NCBI RefSeq assembly: GCF_022662195.1
Contig: NZ_JAKMCS010000011.1
Span: forward strand, 1-64,000
DNA: 64,000 bases
Origin: Aestuariivivens insulae
GTDB taxonomy: Bacteria > Bacteroidota > Bacteroidia > Flavobacteriales > Flavobacteriaceae
Reading direction: 5' to 3'
The notes under the pieces are model-generated. The model made no database searches. It was not told the origin of the DNA and saw only the letters and a program-made list of their open reading frames with translations. A program made the translations under genes and the position numbers. The stretch's first letter is position 1, and each line of letters begins with the position of its first letter. This document shows, piece by piece, positions 9,666 through 19,508 of the stretch.

Positions 9666-10253
9666 CTACTTCCCTATAAGTTTTAAAAACTCGTTTCTTG
9701 TTTCAATCTTTTCAAATTGTCCCCTAAATCCAGATGTTGTAGTAATTGAATTTTGCTTTTGCACTCCCCGCATCATCATACACATATGCGATGCTTCAAT
9801 AACCACGGCTACGCCCTGGGGCTTTAAAGTATCGTTAATACAGTCTAATATTTGTTCGGTTAGACGCTCTTGTACCTGTAAGCGCCTTGCAAAAATATCT
9901 ACCACGCGCGGTAGTTTGCTCAACCCAACAATTTGTCCGTTTGGAATGTATGCAATATGTACTTTACCAAAAAACGGCAACATATGGTGCTCACAAAGTG
10001 AATACAATTCAATATCCTTAACAATAACCATTTCGTCGTATGACTCTTCAAACATGGCACTTTCAAGAATCTCAACAGGATCCTGATGATAGCCTTGCGT
10101 TAAAAACTGCATGGCTTTGGCGGCGCGCTCTGGTGTTTTTAAAAGCCCATCGCGTTTGGTATCCTCACCCAAATCTTCAATAATCCTTTTGTATCGGTCC
10201 TTAACATCGTCGGTAACCTGCATATTATATTCTTCAAATACTTTATATGGCAT
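9666..10253 (-). CDS. folE: GTP cyclohydrolase I
   Basis: A 195-residue enzyme opening GTP to 7,8-dihydroneopterin triphosphate, the first step to folate and other pterins. The zinc site is visible: Cys and His in [14 protein letters not shown] (about residues 83-96) and the later cysteine in [28 protein letters not shown] is the conserved substrate-pocket helix. Length matches the compact bacterial homodecamer subunit. It is divergent from the LolD-type gene across a 207-bp AT-rich gap in which I see no clear promoter or operator. Confidence 0.96.
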   Translation of the reverse strand: MPYKVFEEYNMQVTDDVKDRYKRIIEDLGEDTKRDGLLKTPERAAKAMQFLTQGYHQDPVEILESAMFEESYDEMVIVKDIELYSLCEHHMLPFFGKVHIAYIPNGQIVGLSKLPRVVDIFARRLQVQERLTEQILDCINDTLKPQGVAVVIEASHMCMMMRGVQKQNSITTTSGFRGQFEKIETRNEFLKLIGK

Positions 10254-10460
10254 AACTCTTTTTTTATAGGATAATGAAATGGTTTAAAATTTTCAATCTA
10301 ACTAAAACTTTAAACCACTTCAATATATACATTTTTAAATTTTTATTGTCTCGTTAATTGTAAAAATATTACATATAACGCATCTTTTCTAAACAATGTA
10401 CGTTCTAAATTGTGCATACCAAGTTAAAATATTAAATTCACCATCTATTTTTCAGTAGCT

Positions 10461-11120
10461 ATGATCAAAGCAAAAAACATCCATAAATACTACGACAACC
10501 TACATGTGTTAAAAGGTGTAGATATAGCAGTTAACAAAGGGGAAGTTGTTTCCATTGTAGGGGCTTCTGGAGCTGGCAAAACAACCCTGTTACAAATTTT
10601 AGGCACTTTAGACCAAGCTTCAAAACAAGAAACGTTTAGCCTTGAAATAAATGCAATGGATATTAAATCACTCAATGACAAAAAATTAGCGAAATTTAGA
10701 AACGAACATATTGGGTTTATCTTTCAGTTTCATCAATTATTGCCCGAATTTACAGCTTTAGAAAACGTATGTCTCCCTGCATTTATTAAAGGCACAAAAA
10801 AAGCAGAGGCCGAAAAACGTGCCAAAGAGTTATTGGATTTTCTTGGCTTGGCAGATCGCATTAACCACAAACCAAATGAACTTTCGGGTGGTGAACAACA
10901 ACGTACTGCAGTTGCGAGGGCCCTTATTAACAACCCTGATTTAATTTTTGCCGACGAACCCTCTGGAAATTTAGATAGTGAATCTGCCGAAAGACTGCAC
11001 AAGCTATTTTTTGAACTTCGTGATACCTTTGGACAAACCTATGTGATTGTGACCCACAACGAAGAGTTGGCCAATATGGCCGATAGGAAACTAACTATGG
11101 TGGATGGAAATTTTGTTTAA
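10461..11120 (+). CDS. ABC transporter ATP-binding protein, LolD type
   Basis: A 219-residue ATPase of the LolD/MacB/FtsE group. Walker A is [12 protein letters not shown] (about residues 35-46), the signature LSGGEQQR is near 140, Walker B is [12 protein letters not shown] near 161, and the H-loop is IVTHNEE near 198. LolD energises release of lipoproteins from the inner membrane with LolC/E permeases. No permease gene is adjacent, so the partner must be encoded elsewhere and the lipoprotein role is inferred from sequence class only. The following GNAT gene starts 3 bp after the stop. Confidence 0.85.
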   Translation: MIKAKNIHKYYDNLHVLKGVDIAVNKGEVVSIVGASGAGKTTLLQILGTLDQASKQETFSLEINAMDIKSLNDKKLAKFRNEHIGFIFQFHQLLPEFTALENVCLPAFIKGTKKAEAEKRAKELLDFLGLADRINHKPNELSGGEQQRTAVARALINNPDLIFADEPSGNLDSESAERLHKLFFELRDTFGQTYVIVTHNEELANMADRKLTMVDGNFV

Positions 11121-11123
11121 GGC

Positions 11124-11624
11124 ATGTTTAGCTTAGAAACCAAACGGCTATTGTTAAGGGAGTTTCAGCCCAGTGATGCCGAGTTTTTGTTTAAGCTCAA
11201 TAAAAATCCCAATATTTTAAAATATACCGGAGATCCCCCTTTTCAATCTGTTGAAGCAGCCAAAACCTTTATAAAGAATTATAACGATTATAAACTATAT
11301 GGCGTAGGGCGATGGCTTATGGTTGAAAAAAACTCAAACAGCCCCATTGGCTGGTGTGGTCTAAAAAATCATAACAATCAATTTATAGATTTAGGGTTTC
11401 GGGTATTGGAAACATATTGGAATAAGGGGTATACTACCGAAGCTGCCAAAGCCTGCATTGCTTATGGCTTTTCTAAATTGAACTACAGTGAAATTGTTGG
11501 AAGAACCATGAAAGAGAATATTGCTTCCCAAAAAGTATTGGAAAAACTGGGGTTTCAATTTTCACACTTTCAAAACGTTGATGGCCTTCACGAAGCTATG
11601 ATTTATAAGTTACAAAATGACTAA
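11124..11624 (+). CDS. GNAT family N-acetyltransferase (RimJ/RimL type)
   Basis: A 166-residue acetyltransferase starting with the usual LETKRLLLREFQPSDAEFLF. The acetyl-CoA site is around GFRVLETYWNKGYTTEAAKA (residues about 93-112), and the C-terminal NIASQKVLEKLGFQF is typical. Family members acetylate N-terminal amines or small amines; the substrate is not predictable here. It overlaps the next gene by 8 bp and follows the ABC ATPase by 3 bp, so the three are probably one transcript. Confidence 0.88.
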   Translation: MFSLETKRLLLREFQPSDAEFLFKLNKNPNILKYTGDPPFQSVEAAKTFIKNYNDYKLYGVGRWLMVEKNSNSPIGWCGLKNHNNQFIDLGFRVLETYWNKGYTTEAAKACIAYGFSKLNYSEIVGRTMKENIASQKVLEKLGFQFSHFQNVDGLHEAMIYKLQND

Positions 11625-12375
11625 AAGCGAATTAAAGGAATTTCTAGACAGCAAAGTTGAACAATACAATAATCCGAAATTTATTGAAAGTGACCCTATC
11701 CAAATCCCCCATCAATTCAGTCTAAAAGAAGATATTGAAATAGCCAGCTTTTTAACAGCCAGCATAGCTTGGGGCAATCGGAAGATGATTATTAAAAATG
11801 GGGAACGAATGATGTCCTTAATGGGACATGCGCCATACGACTTTGTAATGAATCACAAAGCGTCTGATTTAGAAAAATTAAATGGCTTTGTGCACAGGAC
11901 ATTTAACGACATCGATTTTAAGTATTTTATAAAAGCCCTTAAACACATTTACACAAACCATAATGGCCTGGAAGCTGTTTTTAACACAGATAGCACTTTT
12001 ACACAACATACCATTTCTAATTTCAAAACCATATTCTTTGAGTTGTCACATGAACAAAGAACAACAAAACACATTTCGGATCCCTTAAAAGGTTCAGCCG
12101 CCAAAAGATTGAATATGATGTTAAGGTGGTTATGCAGAGCGGATAAAAATGGGGTTGATTTTGGGATTTGGAAAAGTATCAATCCCTCACAGTTATCCTG
12201 TCCGTTGGATGTGCACTCCGGTAATGTTGCTCGAAAATTAGGATTGTTAAACCGAAAGCAAAACGATGCCAAAGCCTTACTGGAACTAGACACTGCTTTA
12301 AGAAATCTAGATTCCAGCGATCCGGTTAAATATGATTTTGCCCTTTTTGGATTAGGTGTTTTTGAAGGGTTTTAA
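11617..12375 (+). CDS. TIGR02757 family protein
   Basis: A 252-residue protein of the conserved TIGR02757 family, found in Bacteroidota and some other groups, without an assigned function. Recognisable segments are DPIQIPHQFSLKEDIEIASF near residue 27, the GNRKMIIKNGERMM motif near 58, and CPLDVHSGNVARKLGLL near 190. The last, with the nearby LRNLDSSDPVKYDFALFGLG, recalls a helix-hairpin-helix DNA glycosylase fold; that is a suggestion only. No signal peptide. Translationally overlapping with the GNAT gene. Confidence 0.85.
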   Translation: MTKSELKEFLDSKVEQYNNPKFIESDPIQIPHQFSLKEDIEIASFLTASIAWGNRKMIIKNGERMMSLMGHAPYDFVMNHKASDLEKLNGFVHRTFNDIDFKYFIKALKHIYTNHNGLEAVFNTDSTFTQHTISNFKTIFFELSHEQRTTKHISDPLKGSAAKRLNMMLRWLCRADKNGVDFGIWKSINPSQLSCPLDVHSGNVARKLGLLNRKQNDAKALLELDTALRNLDSSDPVKYDFALFGLGVFEGF

Positions 12376-12461
12376 TTCATGTTAAAAAAAGTTAATTCTT
12401 ATAGATTACAAACTTAAAAGCCATAGTTTTAGATCATAAAAACCAATACAAACCAAAACCA

Positions 12462-13943
12462 ATGAAAAATTTACTCGCTTTTCTTTGCTTTATTAATGTT
12501 GTTTGTGCGCAAAGCAGAAAAATTCCCATAGACACCACTGTAGTAACCACACACTCAGCAACCATAAATGGTGTTAATTTACAATATACTGCCTCTACTG
12601 GAACGCAGCCTGTATGGAATGAAAAAGGCGATCCTATTGCTACTTTGTATTATACTTATTACCAACGTAACAATGTTAAAAATCAAAGTGACAGGCCACT
12701 TATTATTTCTTTTAACGGGGGTCCTGGTTCGGCTTCGGTATGGATGCATATTGCATACACAGGTCCTAAAATATTAAATATAGATAGTGAAGGTTACCCT
12801 GTTCAACCTTATGGAGTAAAGGATAACCCAAACTCTGTATTGGATATCGCCGATATTGTTTATGTTAACCCGGTTAACACAGGTTATTCCAGAATGCTTC
12901 CCGACAAAGAAGGCAAACTTCCCAAAAGGGATACTTTTTTTGGTATTAATGCCGATATTAAATACTTGGCCGAATGGATCAATACGTTTGTTTCAAGGAA
13001 TAACCGATGGCCATCCCCAAAATATATCATAGGAGAGAGTTATGGAGGCACTCGCGTTATGGGATTGGCTAACGCCTTGCAAAGCAATCAATGGATGTAT
13101 CTTAACGGTGTTATTTTAGTATCTCCTGCAGATTATAAACTGTACAATACCAATCAACCAGTGTATTCTGCCTTAAACCTCCCTTATTTTACGGCTGCTG
13201 CTTGGTATCAAAAAGCATTGCCTAATGCATTACAACAAAAAGATTTACTTGAAATACTCCCAGAAGTTGAAGGTTATGCCTTAGAAACCCTTATGCCCGC
13301 CTTAGCCAAAGGAGGGTTTATTACAGATACTGAAAAACTAGAAGTAGCTAAAAAGATGAGTTATTACTCAGGACTGAGCGAGACTTCTATTTTACAGAAT
13401 AATTTAGATATACCCACAAATTTCTTTTGGAAAGAACTGCTAAGGGACAAAACGGGACAAACCATTGGTCGTTTAGATTCCAGGTATTTGGGTATCGACA
13501 AAAGGGAAGCTGGTGACAAACCAGATTACAGCCCTGAACTAACATCGTGGATGCATTCTTTCACCCCGGCCATAAACTTCTACATTAAAGAACACCTTAA
13601 CTTTAAAACCGACGTGAAGTATAACATGTTTGGTGATGTTCACCCTTGGGACAGAAGAAATGACAATACCAGAGACCAATTACGACAAGCCATGGCTCAA
13701 AACCCCTATTTAAAGGTGTTGGTTCAGTCGGGTTATTACGACGGAGCTACGACCTATTTTGGAGCCAAGTACACCATGTGGCAAATAGACCCTAGTGGTA
13801 AACTGAAAGACCGCTTTACGTTTAAAGGCTACAGAAGTGGCCATATGATGTATCTTAGAAATGAAGATTTAAAGTCGGCCAATAACGATTTACGTGAGTT
13901 TATAACAAACTCCTTGTCTCAAGGTAAAGCTGCAAAGTATTAA
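12462..13943 (+). CDS. Peptidase S10 (serine carboxypeptidase-like)
   Basis: A 493-residue secreted alpha/beta-hydrolase. There is a signal peptide (about 1-16), the oxyanion segment FNGGPGSASVWMH, and the nucleophile in GESYGGTR (Ser about residue 194). The catalytic Asp is likely in VQSGYYDGATTY and the His in YRSGHMMYL near the C-terminus. S10 enzymes remove C-terminal residues from peptides at acidic pH; bacterial ones are exported. It is preceded by an 86-bp gap and stands alone; the facing M61 peptidase gene shares the terminator. Confidence 0.93.
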   Translation: MKNLLAFLCFINVVCAQSRKIPIDTTVVTTHSATINGVNLQYTASTGTQPVWNEKGDPIATLYYTYYQRNNVKNQSDRPLIISFNGGPGSASVWMHIAYTGPKILNIDSEGYPVQPYGVKDNPNSVLDIADIVYVNPVNTGYSRMLPDKEGKLPKRDTFFGINADIKYLAEWINTFVSRNNRWPSPKYIIGESYGGTRVMGLANALQSNQWMYLNGVILVSPADYKLYNTNQPVYSALNLPYFTAAAWYQKALPNALQQKDLLEILPEVEGYALETLMPALAKGGFITDTEKLEVAKKMSYYSGLSETSILQNNLDIPTNFFWKELLRDKTGQTIGRLDSRYLGIDKREAGDKPDYSPELTSWMHSFTPAINFYIKEHLNFKTDVKYNMFGDVHPWDRRNDNTRDQLRQAMAQNPYLKVLVQSGYYDGATTYFGAKYTMWQIDPSGKLKDRFTFKGYRSGHMMYLRNEDLKSANNDLREFITNSLSQGKAAKY

Positions 13944-13944
13944 T

Positions 13945-14030
13945 AGAGGTTGGAGATTGGAGATTGGAAGCTCGAAATTCGATGCTAGAATTTAGATGTT
14001 GGAAGTTGGAAATTGGAAATTGGAATTAGA
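13945..14030. repeat. Degenerate TTGGAGA/TTGGAAA heptamer repeat
   Basis: About nine imperfect copies of GATTGGA/AATTGGA run in tandem (for example GGAAGTTGGAAATTGGAAA). This looks like slippage DNA downstream of the S10 gene. No function is apparent. Confidence 0.7.
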
Positions 14031-14065
14031 TAAAATAACAACCAAGCAACTAAGCCCATTTAAAC

Positions 14066-14105
14066 AAAAAGCCTGCTGTATAGTATAATTCAGCAGGCTT
14101 TTTTA
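14066..14105. terminator. Bidirectional terminator between convergent peptidase genes
   Basis: AAGCCTGCTG (14069-14078) pairs with CAGCAGGCTT (14091-14100). There is an A run before and a T run after the stem, so it serves both the S10 gene and the M61 gene. Confidence 0.88.
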
Positions 14106-14124
14106 TTGTTTAAACACTTTCAGT

Positions 14125-16020
14125 TTACCCTCTTAACCAAGCTTCTCGTAAAGCCTTTTGTTCTGCTGTAGCATCTGCTTTTTTAATTAATCCTTCTCCT
14201 GTAGTATAACCTTGGGTTGTAGTTGTTTTTATAACGATTTCTTCTCCATTACGGTCCAACTTCACTTCAATAGCTCTTCCTGGCTCCCATAAAAACACCT
14301 CCTGCAATAGCTCGTTAGCATTTTGTAAGGTTAACGCTTTACCATCTATAGATTTAATAACATCGTTAACCTGAACCCCTTGTTCTGCCCAAAAGCTATT
14401 TTCTAAAGCCATTTCGGTAAAGAAGATGGTGCCTTGTTGTGGGTCTCCGCTAACAATAGGCGTTCCATTCATTAAGATATAATTGGCCTTTACTCTGGTC
14501 TCTCCTATTTCCAAGCCTACTTTATCAAAAAACTCATTATAATTTATGGGAAGGTCTCCAATAACATGGGTATCGAAAAATTCCCTTAACGACGGATAGG
14601 TCATAGCTACAATTTCATCAATTAGCTTATCATCTTCAAAAGGTTTGTTTTTTCCATATTTGTTGGACAGTTCTTTCATTAAGGATAAAATGCCCCTCTG
14701 CCCATCACTTTCCTCTCGCATTAAAATATCAATACACATCCCAATTAACGCACCTTTTTGATACACATTCAAATATTGGTCTTTGTAAGGCTCTTTTAAG
14801 ACGTTCTCACTCATAATGGTAAAACTCATGGCATCGTTCATTTGTTTTGAATACTGAATTTTATCCATGATTTTATTATAAAATTCAGCCTCATCAACTA
14901 AACCTTGATTAACCTGGAATAGTGTTGCAAAATATTCGGTCACCCCTTCATACATCCATAAGTGCTTAGAGAAGGTTGGATTGTTATAATCAAAATAATG
15001 CACATCTTCAGAATGTACACTCAACGGTGTTACAATATGAAAAAATTCATGTGATACCACATCAATCATACTACTAGCCAATGCCTCTTCAGACATAGAC
15101 TCTGGCATAACAACAACAGTAGAGGTATGATGTTCTAACGCACCAAATCCTTTTGGCGACTCTTCCTTGCCTTCAGATAAGTACACATAAATATCATAAC
15201 GCGCTGTACTGTTAATATCGCCTAAGTATTTTTTTTGTGCCTGCATCATCTTAAAAATAGTTTCCTTAAGCGATTTTGCTGAATGCAATTTGTTTGGAGA
15301 ATAAACACTTAACACTATTTTTATATCACCAACCTGGAATTCTTCAACATCTAAATTACCATACATCATAGGGTTATCGGTAATTTCAAAATAACGATTG
15401 GCCATATAGGAATTGGTTATGGTCTTTCCGTCATCACTGGTTTTAGATCCCATATTTTGCAAAGCCGAAGTATGGAAAAATGCCTTAGGCGCCGTAACAT
15501 CTAACTTATATTGGTTATTTTTTAGAACATCAAAATAACCAATAAAACCATGAAGGTTCAACACATAATTGTCGGGCTCAATATTAGTTCCCGATGGTGA
15601 AAATGGAACCTCTTTGCCTATCCCTCCTTCATTTCCTTCAATATCGTAAGTGTCATTAACCCAATAAGTAATCTTATCCAGTTGCTTGGCATTGTTTATT
15701 GACCAAGAATTGTTATCTAGTTTACTCACTTCCATCTCATTGCCTTTGTAATCAAACGCTTTAAAATCATCCACATACTTTCCAAAATCGCTTACCGAAT
15801 AGGTGCCCTGTACCACCTTAGGCAATCTGTAAATTACTGTTTCTGTAGTAAAACGCCCTGGGTCTATACTAACAGGCACTTTATCGTCCGTTACCTTTTC
15901 CAAATGTATGGCCGATACAATAGGAGTATTAACAGCCAGATCGTTAGCTGTATTTTTAGCGCCTCCACAACTCACCAACAACATGCCCGCTACAGCAAGG
16001 CTTAAAAATCTAGTATTCAT
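14125..16020 (-). CDS. M61 family aminopeptidase with PDZ domain, lipoprotein
   Basis: A 631-residue zinc metallopeptidase (glycyl aminopeptidase family M61). The N-terminus ends in LLVSCGG, a lipobox with Cys18. The beta-sandwich N domain is followed by the catalytic domain with HEFFH at about residues 324-328 (the HExxH zinc motif) and the downstream KHLWMYEGVTEYFA glutamate. A PDZ domain covers about 515-600 (GTIFFTEMALENSFWAEQGV). The protein is probably anchored in the periplasm or on the outer membrane. A -7-like box lies 33 bp upstream. No operon partner. Confidence 0.92.
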   Translation of the reverse strand: MNTRFLSLAVAGMLLVSCGGAKNTANDLAVNTPIVSAIHLEKVTDDKVPVSIDPGRFTTETVIYRLPKVVQGTYSVSDFGKYVDDFKAFDYKGNEMEVSKLDNNSWSINNAKQLDKITYWVNDTYDIEGNEGGIGKEVPFSPSGTNIEPDNYVLNLHGFIGYFDVLKNNQYKLDVTAPKAFFHTSALQNMGSKTSDDGKTITNSYMANRYFEITDNPMMYGNLDVEEFQVGDIKIVLSVYSPNKLHSAKSLKETIFKMMQAQKKYLGDINSTARYDIYVYLSEGKEESPKGFGALEHHTSTVVVMPESMSEEALASSMIDVVSHEFFHIVTPLSVHSEDVHYFDYNNPTFSKHLWMYEGVTEYFATLFQVNQGLVDEAEFYNKIMDKIQYSKQMNDAMSFTIMSENVLKEPYKDQYLNVYQKGALIGMCIDILMREESDGQRGILSLMKELSNKYGKNKPFEDDKLIDEIVAMTYPSLREFFDTHVIGDLPINYNEFFDKVGLEIGETRVKANYILMNGTPIVSGDPQQGTIFFTEMALENSFWAEQGVQVNDVIKSIDGKALTLQNANELLQEVFLWEPGRAIEVKLDRNGEEIVIKTTTTQGYTTGEGLIKKADATAEQKALREAWLRG

Positions 16021-16052
16021 ATATTCTAGTTAAATTTTTTTTTACGTGACGT

Positions 16053-16060
16053 CAAAAATA
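16053..16060 (-). promoter_or_regulatory. -7 promoter box of the M61 peptidase gene
   Basis: On the minus strand TATTTTTG (16060-16053) fits TAnnTTTG, 33 bp before the ATG at 16020. The -33 TTTG is not recognisable, so the call rests on the -7 box alone. Confidence 0.4.
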
Positions 16061-16107
16061 CTATTATGTTACCCCCTATTTTCATAAGGTTATGTTAAAT
16101 TCGCATT

Positions 16108-17115
16108 ATGCAACAACCTCTAGTAAGCATCTTAACACCGTTTAAAAATACAGCTTCTTTTCTTCCTGAATGTATAGAATCTATAATAAACCAAACCTAT
16201 ACTCGTTGGGAGCTTTTAATAGTTGATGACGGTTCTACCGATACCAGCTTTGAAATTGTAGGACGCTATGCTAAAATAGATTCGAGAATCAAGCTGTTTA
16301 AAAACACAGGAGAAGGCATTATTGCTGCTTTACAACTTGCATTACAACAAGCTCATGGCACTTTTATAACACGAATGGATAGCGATGACATCATGCCACC
16401 CAACAAATTGGAACTTTTGACCAACAACTTGCTAGCCCATGGTGAAAAACATATTGCCATAGGATTGGTGGAATACTTTTGCAAAGAAGGTGTTGGCCCT
16501 GGTTATAAAAGTTACGAAACCTGGTTGAACAAACTAACACGTACTGGAAACAACTATTCTGAAATTTACAAGGAATGTGTTATCCCATCACCCTGCTGGA
16601 TGGTCTATAAGACCGACTTAATAGCTTGTGGTGCCTTCAATCCGAATGTTTATCCAGAAGACTACGACTTAACTTTTAGGTTTTACAAACACCAATACAA
16701 ATGCATCCCGTGCGACCAAGTGTTACATTATTGGCGCGATTACAGTACTCGAACCTCGCGTACCCACATCCACTATGCACACAACCATTTTACTACTTTA
16801 AAGACACAACATTTTATTGATATAGATTATAACCCCAATAAAACATTAGTGGTTTGGGGTGCAGGTAATAAAGGTAAAAAAGCAGCAGAGATACTTTTAA
16901 AGCATCAAATTTCGTTTGAATGGATTTGTGATAACCCAAAAAAAATTGGAAAAAGCATTTATGGAAAAACCATGCAGCCCTTTAATGCATTAAAGGCTAT
17001 CCAAAACCCACAAAGCATTATAACAGTTGCCAATAAAAAAGCACAACAAGAGATTAGAGCCTATTTGAATACATTAGGTTTAAAACCTGTAGAAGATTAT
17101 GTGTTCTTTTGCTAG
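16108..17115 (+). CDS. Family 2 glycosyltransferase with C-terminal Rossmann-like extension
   Basis: A 335-residue protein. Residues 1-220 are a GT-A glycosyltransferase: VSILTPFKNTASFLPECIES, then LIVDDGSTD near residue 38, and the metal-binding RMDSDD near residue 92. Residues about 240-335 are a separate module starting LVVWGAGNKGKKAAEILL, a GxGxxG nucleotide-binding pattern like those in sugar-modifying or PglD-like proteins. The donor and acceptor are unknown, and no other glycan genes are adjacent. The fusion suggests the enzyme binds a second nucleotide or senses a cofactor. Confidence 0.85.
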   Translation: MQQPLVSILTPFKNTASFLPECIESIINQTYTRWELLIVDDGSTDTSFEIVGRYAKIDSRIKLFKNTGEGIIAALQLALQQAHGTFITRMDSDDIMPPNKLELLTNNLLAHGEKHIAIGLVEYFCKEGVGPGYKSYETWLNKLTRTGNNYSEIYKECVIPSPCWMVYKTDLIACGAFNPNVYPEDYDLTFRFYKHQYKCIPCDQVLHYWRDYSTRTSRTHIHYAHNHFTTLKTQHFIDIDYNPNKTLVVWGAGNKGKKAAEILLKHQISFEWICDNPKKIGKSIYGKTMQPFNALKAIQNPQSIITVANKKAQQEIRAYLNTLGLKPVEDYVFFC

Positions 17116-17582
17116 TAAAAAGTACTTGAAGTGCACTAAAAAGGCCTAAAGTTTTAAAGCGGGTTCTTTTAACTTATAATAAAAGTTAATATACTTTGTG
17201 TTCTTTGCGCTTCTTTGCAATCTTTGTGGTTATATTTAAACCACAGAGTTCACCTAGAAAGGTTCTAAGTATACTGAGAAGATTAACAATAAGATGAAAC
17301 CTATTTTATATACTTCAATACTTTAGACTCTTTAAATACTTAAGGCGCTTAAAAATTATTTAATTTCAACCTTTAATAGAATCAAAAAAATATGTAGGTT
17401 TGAGAGTTGCTGTCACTTCGAGTGATTTTGATGGTAATCAAAATTGTATCGAGAAGTTTTACGGACTAAAGTTTTCGATACAATTCTGAATCCTTTCCTT
17501 ATAACAATTAAGCTGATTTGGATTCAGAATTACTCGAACTGACATTCCCAAAATTAAGATAAATTACCTAATAAATAAACGA
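17116..17582. other. 467-bp gap made of repeat remnants, no gene
   Basis: No open frame is convincing here. Two repeat blocks are visible. At 17193-17248, CTTTGTG-type repeats lead into a hairpin (TTTGTGGTT and AAACCACAGAG); a related sequence occurs inverted at 57637-57675. At 17411-17544 there is an inverted-repeat element annotated separately. Nothing else stands out. Confidence 0.6.
17411..17544. repeat. 134-bp MITE-like element with 13-bp terminal inverted repeats
   Basis: The ends are TGTCACTTCGAGT (17411-17423) and ACTCGAACTGACA (17532-17544), inverted with one mismatch. Inside are two more inverted pairs (ATTGTATCGAGAA with TTTTCGATACAAT; CTGAATCC with GGATTCAG), so the whole element can fold. 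A second copy with the same ends lies at 30460-30600. Confidence 0.75.
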
Positions 17583-19508
17583 ATGCAGTTTAAACACCCC
17601 GAAATTCTTTACGCTTTATTTTTACTGTTAATTCCTATTATTGTTCACCTTTTCCAGTTACGCAAGTTTAAAAAGATAGCGTTTACCAACGTTGCTTTTT
17701 TAAAAAAGGCCACACTACAAACCCGAAAAAGTTCACAAATAAAAAAGTGGCTTGTCCTGGCAACCAGACTACTGTTATTTGCTGCTATCATTTTAGCTTT
17801 TGCACAACCTTTTACCTCTAAAACATCCAACGTAAACAGTAAAACAGAAACCGTTATTTATCTTGACAATTCCTTTAGCGTGCAGGCCAAAGGGAGCCAA
17901 GGTGAATTATTAAAACGTGCGGTACAGGATATAATAGCTAATGTTCCAGAAAACGAAAACCTATCGATACTCACCAACGATGCAACCTTTAAGAACACCT
18001 CCATTAAAGCAATTAAAAATGAATTGTTACAACTGGACTATACTGCTACCTCCCTACCTACAAAAGCCGCATTATTAAAAAGCAAAACCTTATTTAAAAA
18101 GCAGGGAAATACCATCAAAAACTTGGTGTTCATTTCAGATTTTCAAGGAACTGAAACTAATTTTACATCAACAATCGACTCTTTAACCCATGTGCACTTA
18201 ATACAACTTCAACCGGTAACCACAAACAATATTGCCGTAGATAGTGCCTACATTTCCAATAGCAATGCTACCAGTTTGGAATTAACCGTTACTTTAAAAA
18301 ATAGTGGTCGTTCAACAGAAACCCTCCCAGTTTCATTATTTAATAACAATAACCTTATTGCAAAAACTTCAGTTGAATTAAACAATACCGTACAGACTAC
18401 ATTTTCCTTACCCAACAATTCCGTTATTAATGGCAAGATTGTGATTGATGATGCATCACTTCAATTTGATAACACCCTGTATTTTAATAGCAACAATAGT
18501 CAAAAAATTAATGTACTGGCCATTAACGGTAACAATGACGACTTTTTAAAACGCATATATACACCCAACGAATTTAATTATTCTGGAACAGAGATTAACC
18601 AACTGGACTATAATCTTATTAGCGACCAACAACTTATCATCCTAAACGAATTGGAATTAATCCCCAATCCGTTGGCTTCAACGCTTAAATCATTTGTTTC
18701 TGAAGGAGGCTCATTACTCGTTATTCCATCAACCTCCATCAACAAACCATCTTATAATGCCCTGCTGCTTGACTATAATATGGCTCTAAACGATTATCTG
18801 CCAAATGACAAACGCATTACGACCATAAATTTTTCACACCCGCTTTATAACAATGGTGTTTTTGAAAAAGAAGTTAAAAACTTTCAGTACCCCAAGGTTA
18901 ATGGGTACTACCCTATCTCATCCCGTACGACCGCTCCGGCATTACGATTTGAAAACGGCAGTTCTTTTTTAAGCACAAACAATAAGGTTTTTGTATTTGG
19001 GGCTGCTTTAAACGAAGCAACTTCAAACTTTAAAAGTTCCCCTTTAATTGTTCCTACACTTTACAATATTGGAAAATACAGTCTTAAACTCCCCAATCTA
19101 TATTACACGATAGGCCAGGACAATAGTTTTGCAATCACAACCCCTTTACAAAAGGATGATATTTTATCATTGGTTAAAGACGACATCAATATCATTCCAA
19201 GGCAGCAACAATATAACAACAAGGTTGTTGTTAAAACCCTAGAAAGCCCATCGGTGGCTGGCACCTATTCCGTAAACAATAAAGCGCAAACGTTAGCTAC
19301 TGTTAGTTATAATTATAACAGAAATGAAAGCGATTTAATTTACTCGAATCTTTCTAACCTTGAGCAAGTAAGTCTAAGCGATTCCATTGCCGATGTGTTT
19401 AACACCATAAAAAGTGACACAAAAATTAACGCCCTATGGAAATGGTTTGTTATTTTTGCACTAATCTTACTCATTATAGAAATGCTCATCTTAAAATATT
19501 TTAAATGA
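17583..19508 (+). CDS. BatA domain-containing protein
   Basis: A 641-residue membrane protein. The N-terminus (MQFKHPEILYALFLLLIPII, then KKWLVLATRLLLFAAIILAF) is the double-transmembrane BatA module (PF07584) found in Bacteroides aerotolerance proteins and in MoxR-linked clusters. A von Willebrand-like domain follows (TVIYLDNSFSVQAKG near residue 93), then a large periplasmic part and a final transmembrane helix (WFVIFALILLIIEMLIL). No moxR or other bat gene is nearby. Its stop overlaps the ATG of the dihydroorotase-like gene by 4 bp, so the two are coupled. Function is unknown. Confidence 0.85.
   Translation: MQFKHPEILYALFLLLIPIIVHLFQLRKFKKIAFTNVAFLKKATLQTRKSSQIKKWLVLATRLLLFAAIILAFAQPFTSKTSNVNSKTETVIYLDNSFSVQAKGSQGELLKRAVQDIIANVPENENLSILTNDATFKNTSIKAIKNELLQLDYTATSLPTKAALLKSKTLFKKQGNTIKNLVFISDFQGTETNFTSTIDSLTHVHLIQLQPVTTNNIAVDSAYISNSNATSLELTVTLKNSGRSTETLPVSLFNNNNLIAKTSVELNNTVQTTFSLPNNSVINGKIVIDDASLQFDNTLYFNSNNSQKINVLAINGNNDDFLKRIYTPNEFNYSGTEINQLDYNLISDQQLIILNELELIPNPLASTLKSFVSEGGSLLVIPSTSINKPSYNALLLDYNMALNDYLPNDKRITTINFSHPLYNNGVFEKEVKNFQYPKVNGYYPISSRTTAPALRFENGSSFLSTNNKVFVFGAALNEATSNFKSSPLIVPTLYNIGKYSLKLPNLYYTIGQDNSFAITTPLQKDDILSLVKDDINIIPRQQQYNNKVVVKTLESPSVAGTYSVNNKAQTLATVSYNYNRNESDLIYSNLSNLEQVSLSDSIADVFNTIKSDTKINALWKWFVIFALILLIIEMLILKYFK

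Noticed and set aside
9604-10086. 160-codon plus-strand open frame
   Set aside because: It is antisense to folE, has no family resemblance and only reflects the codon structure of the opposite strand.
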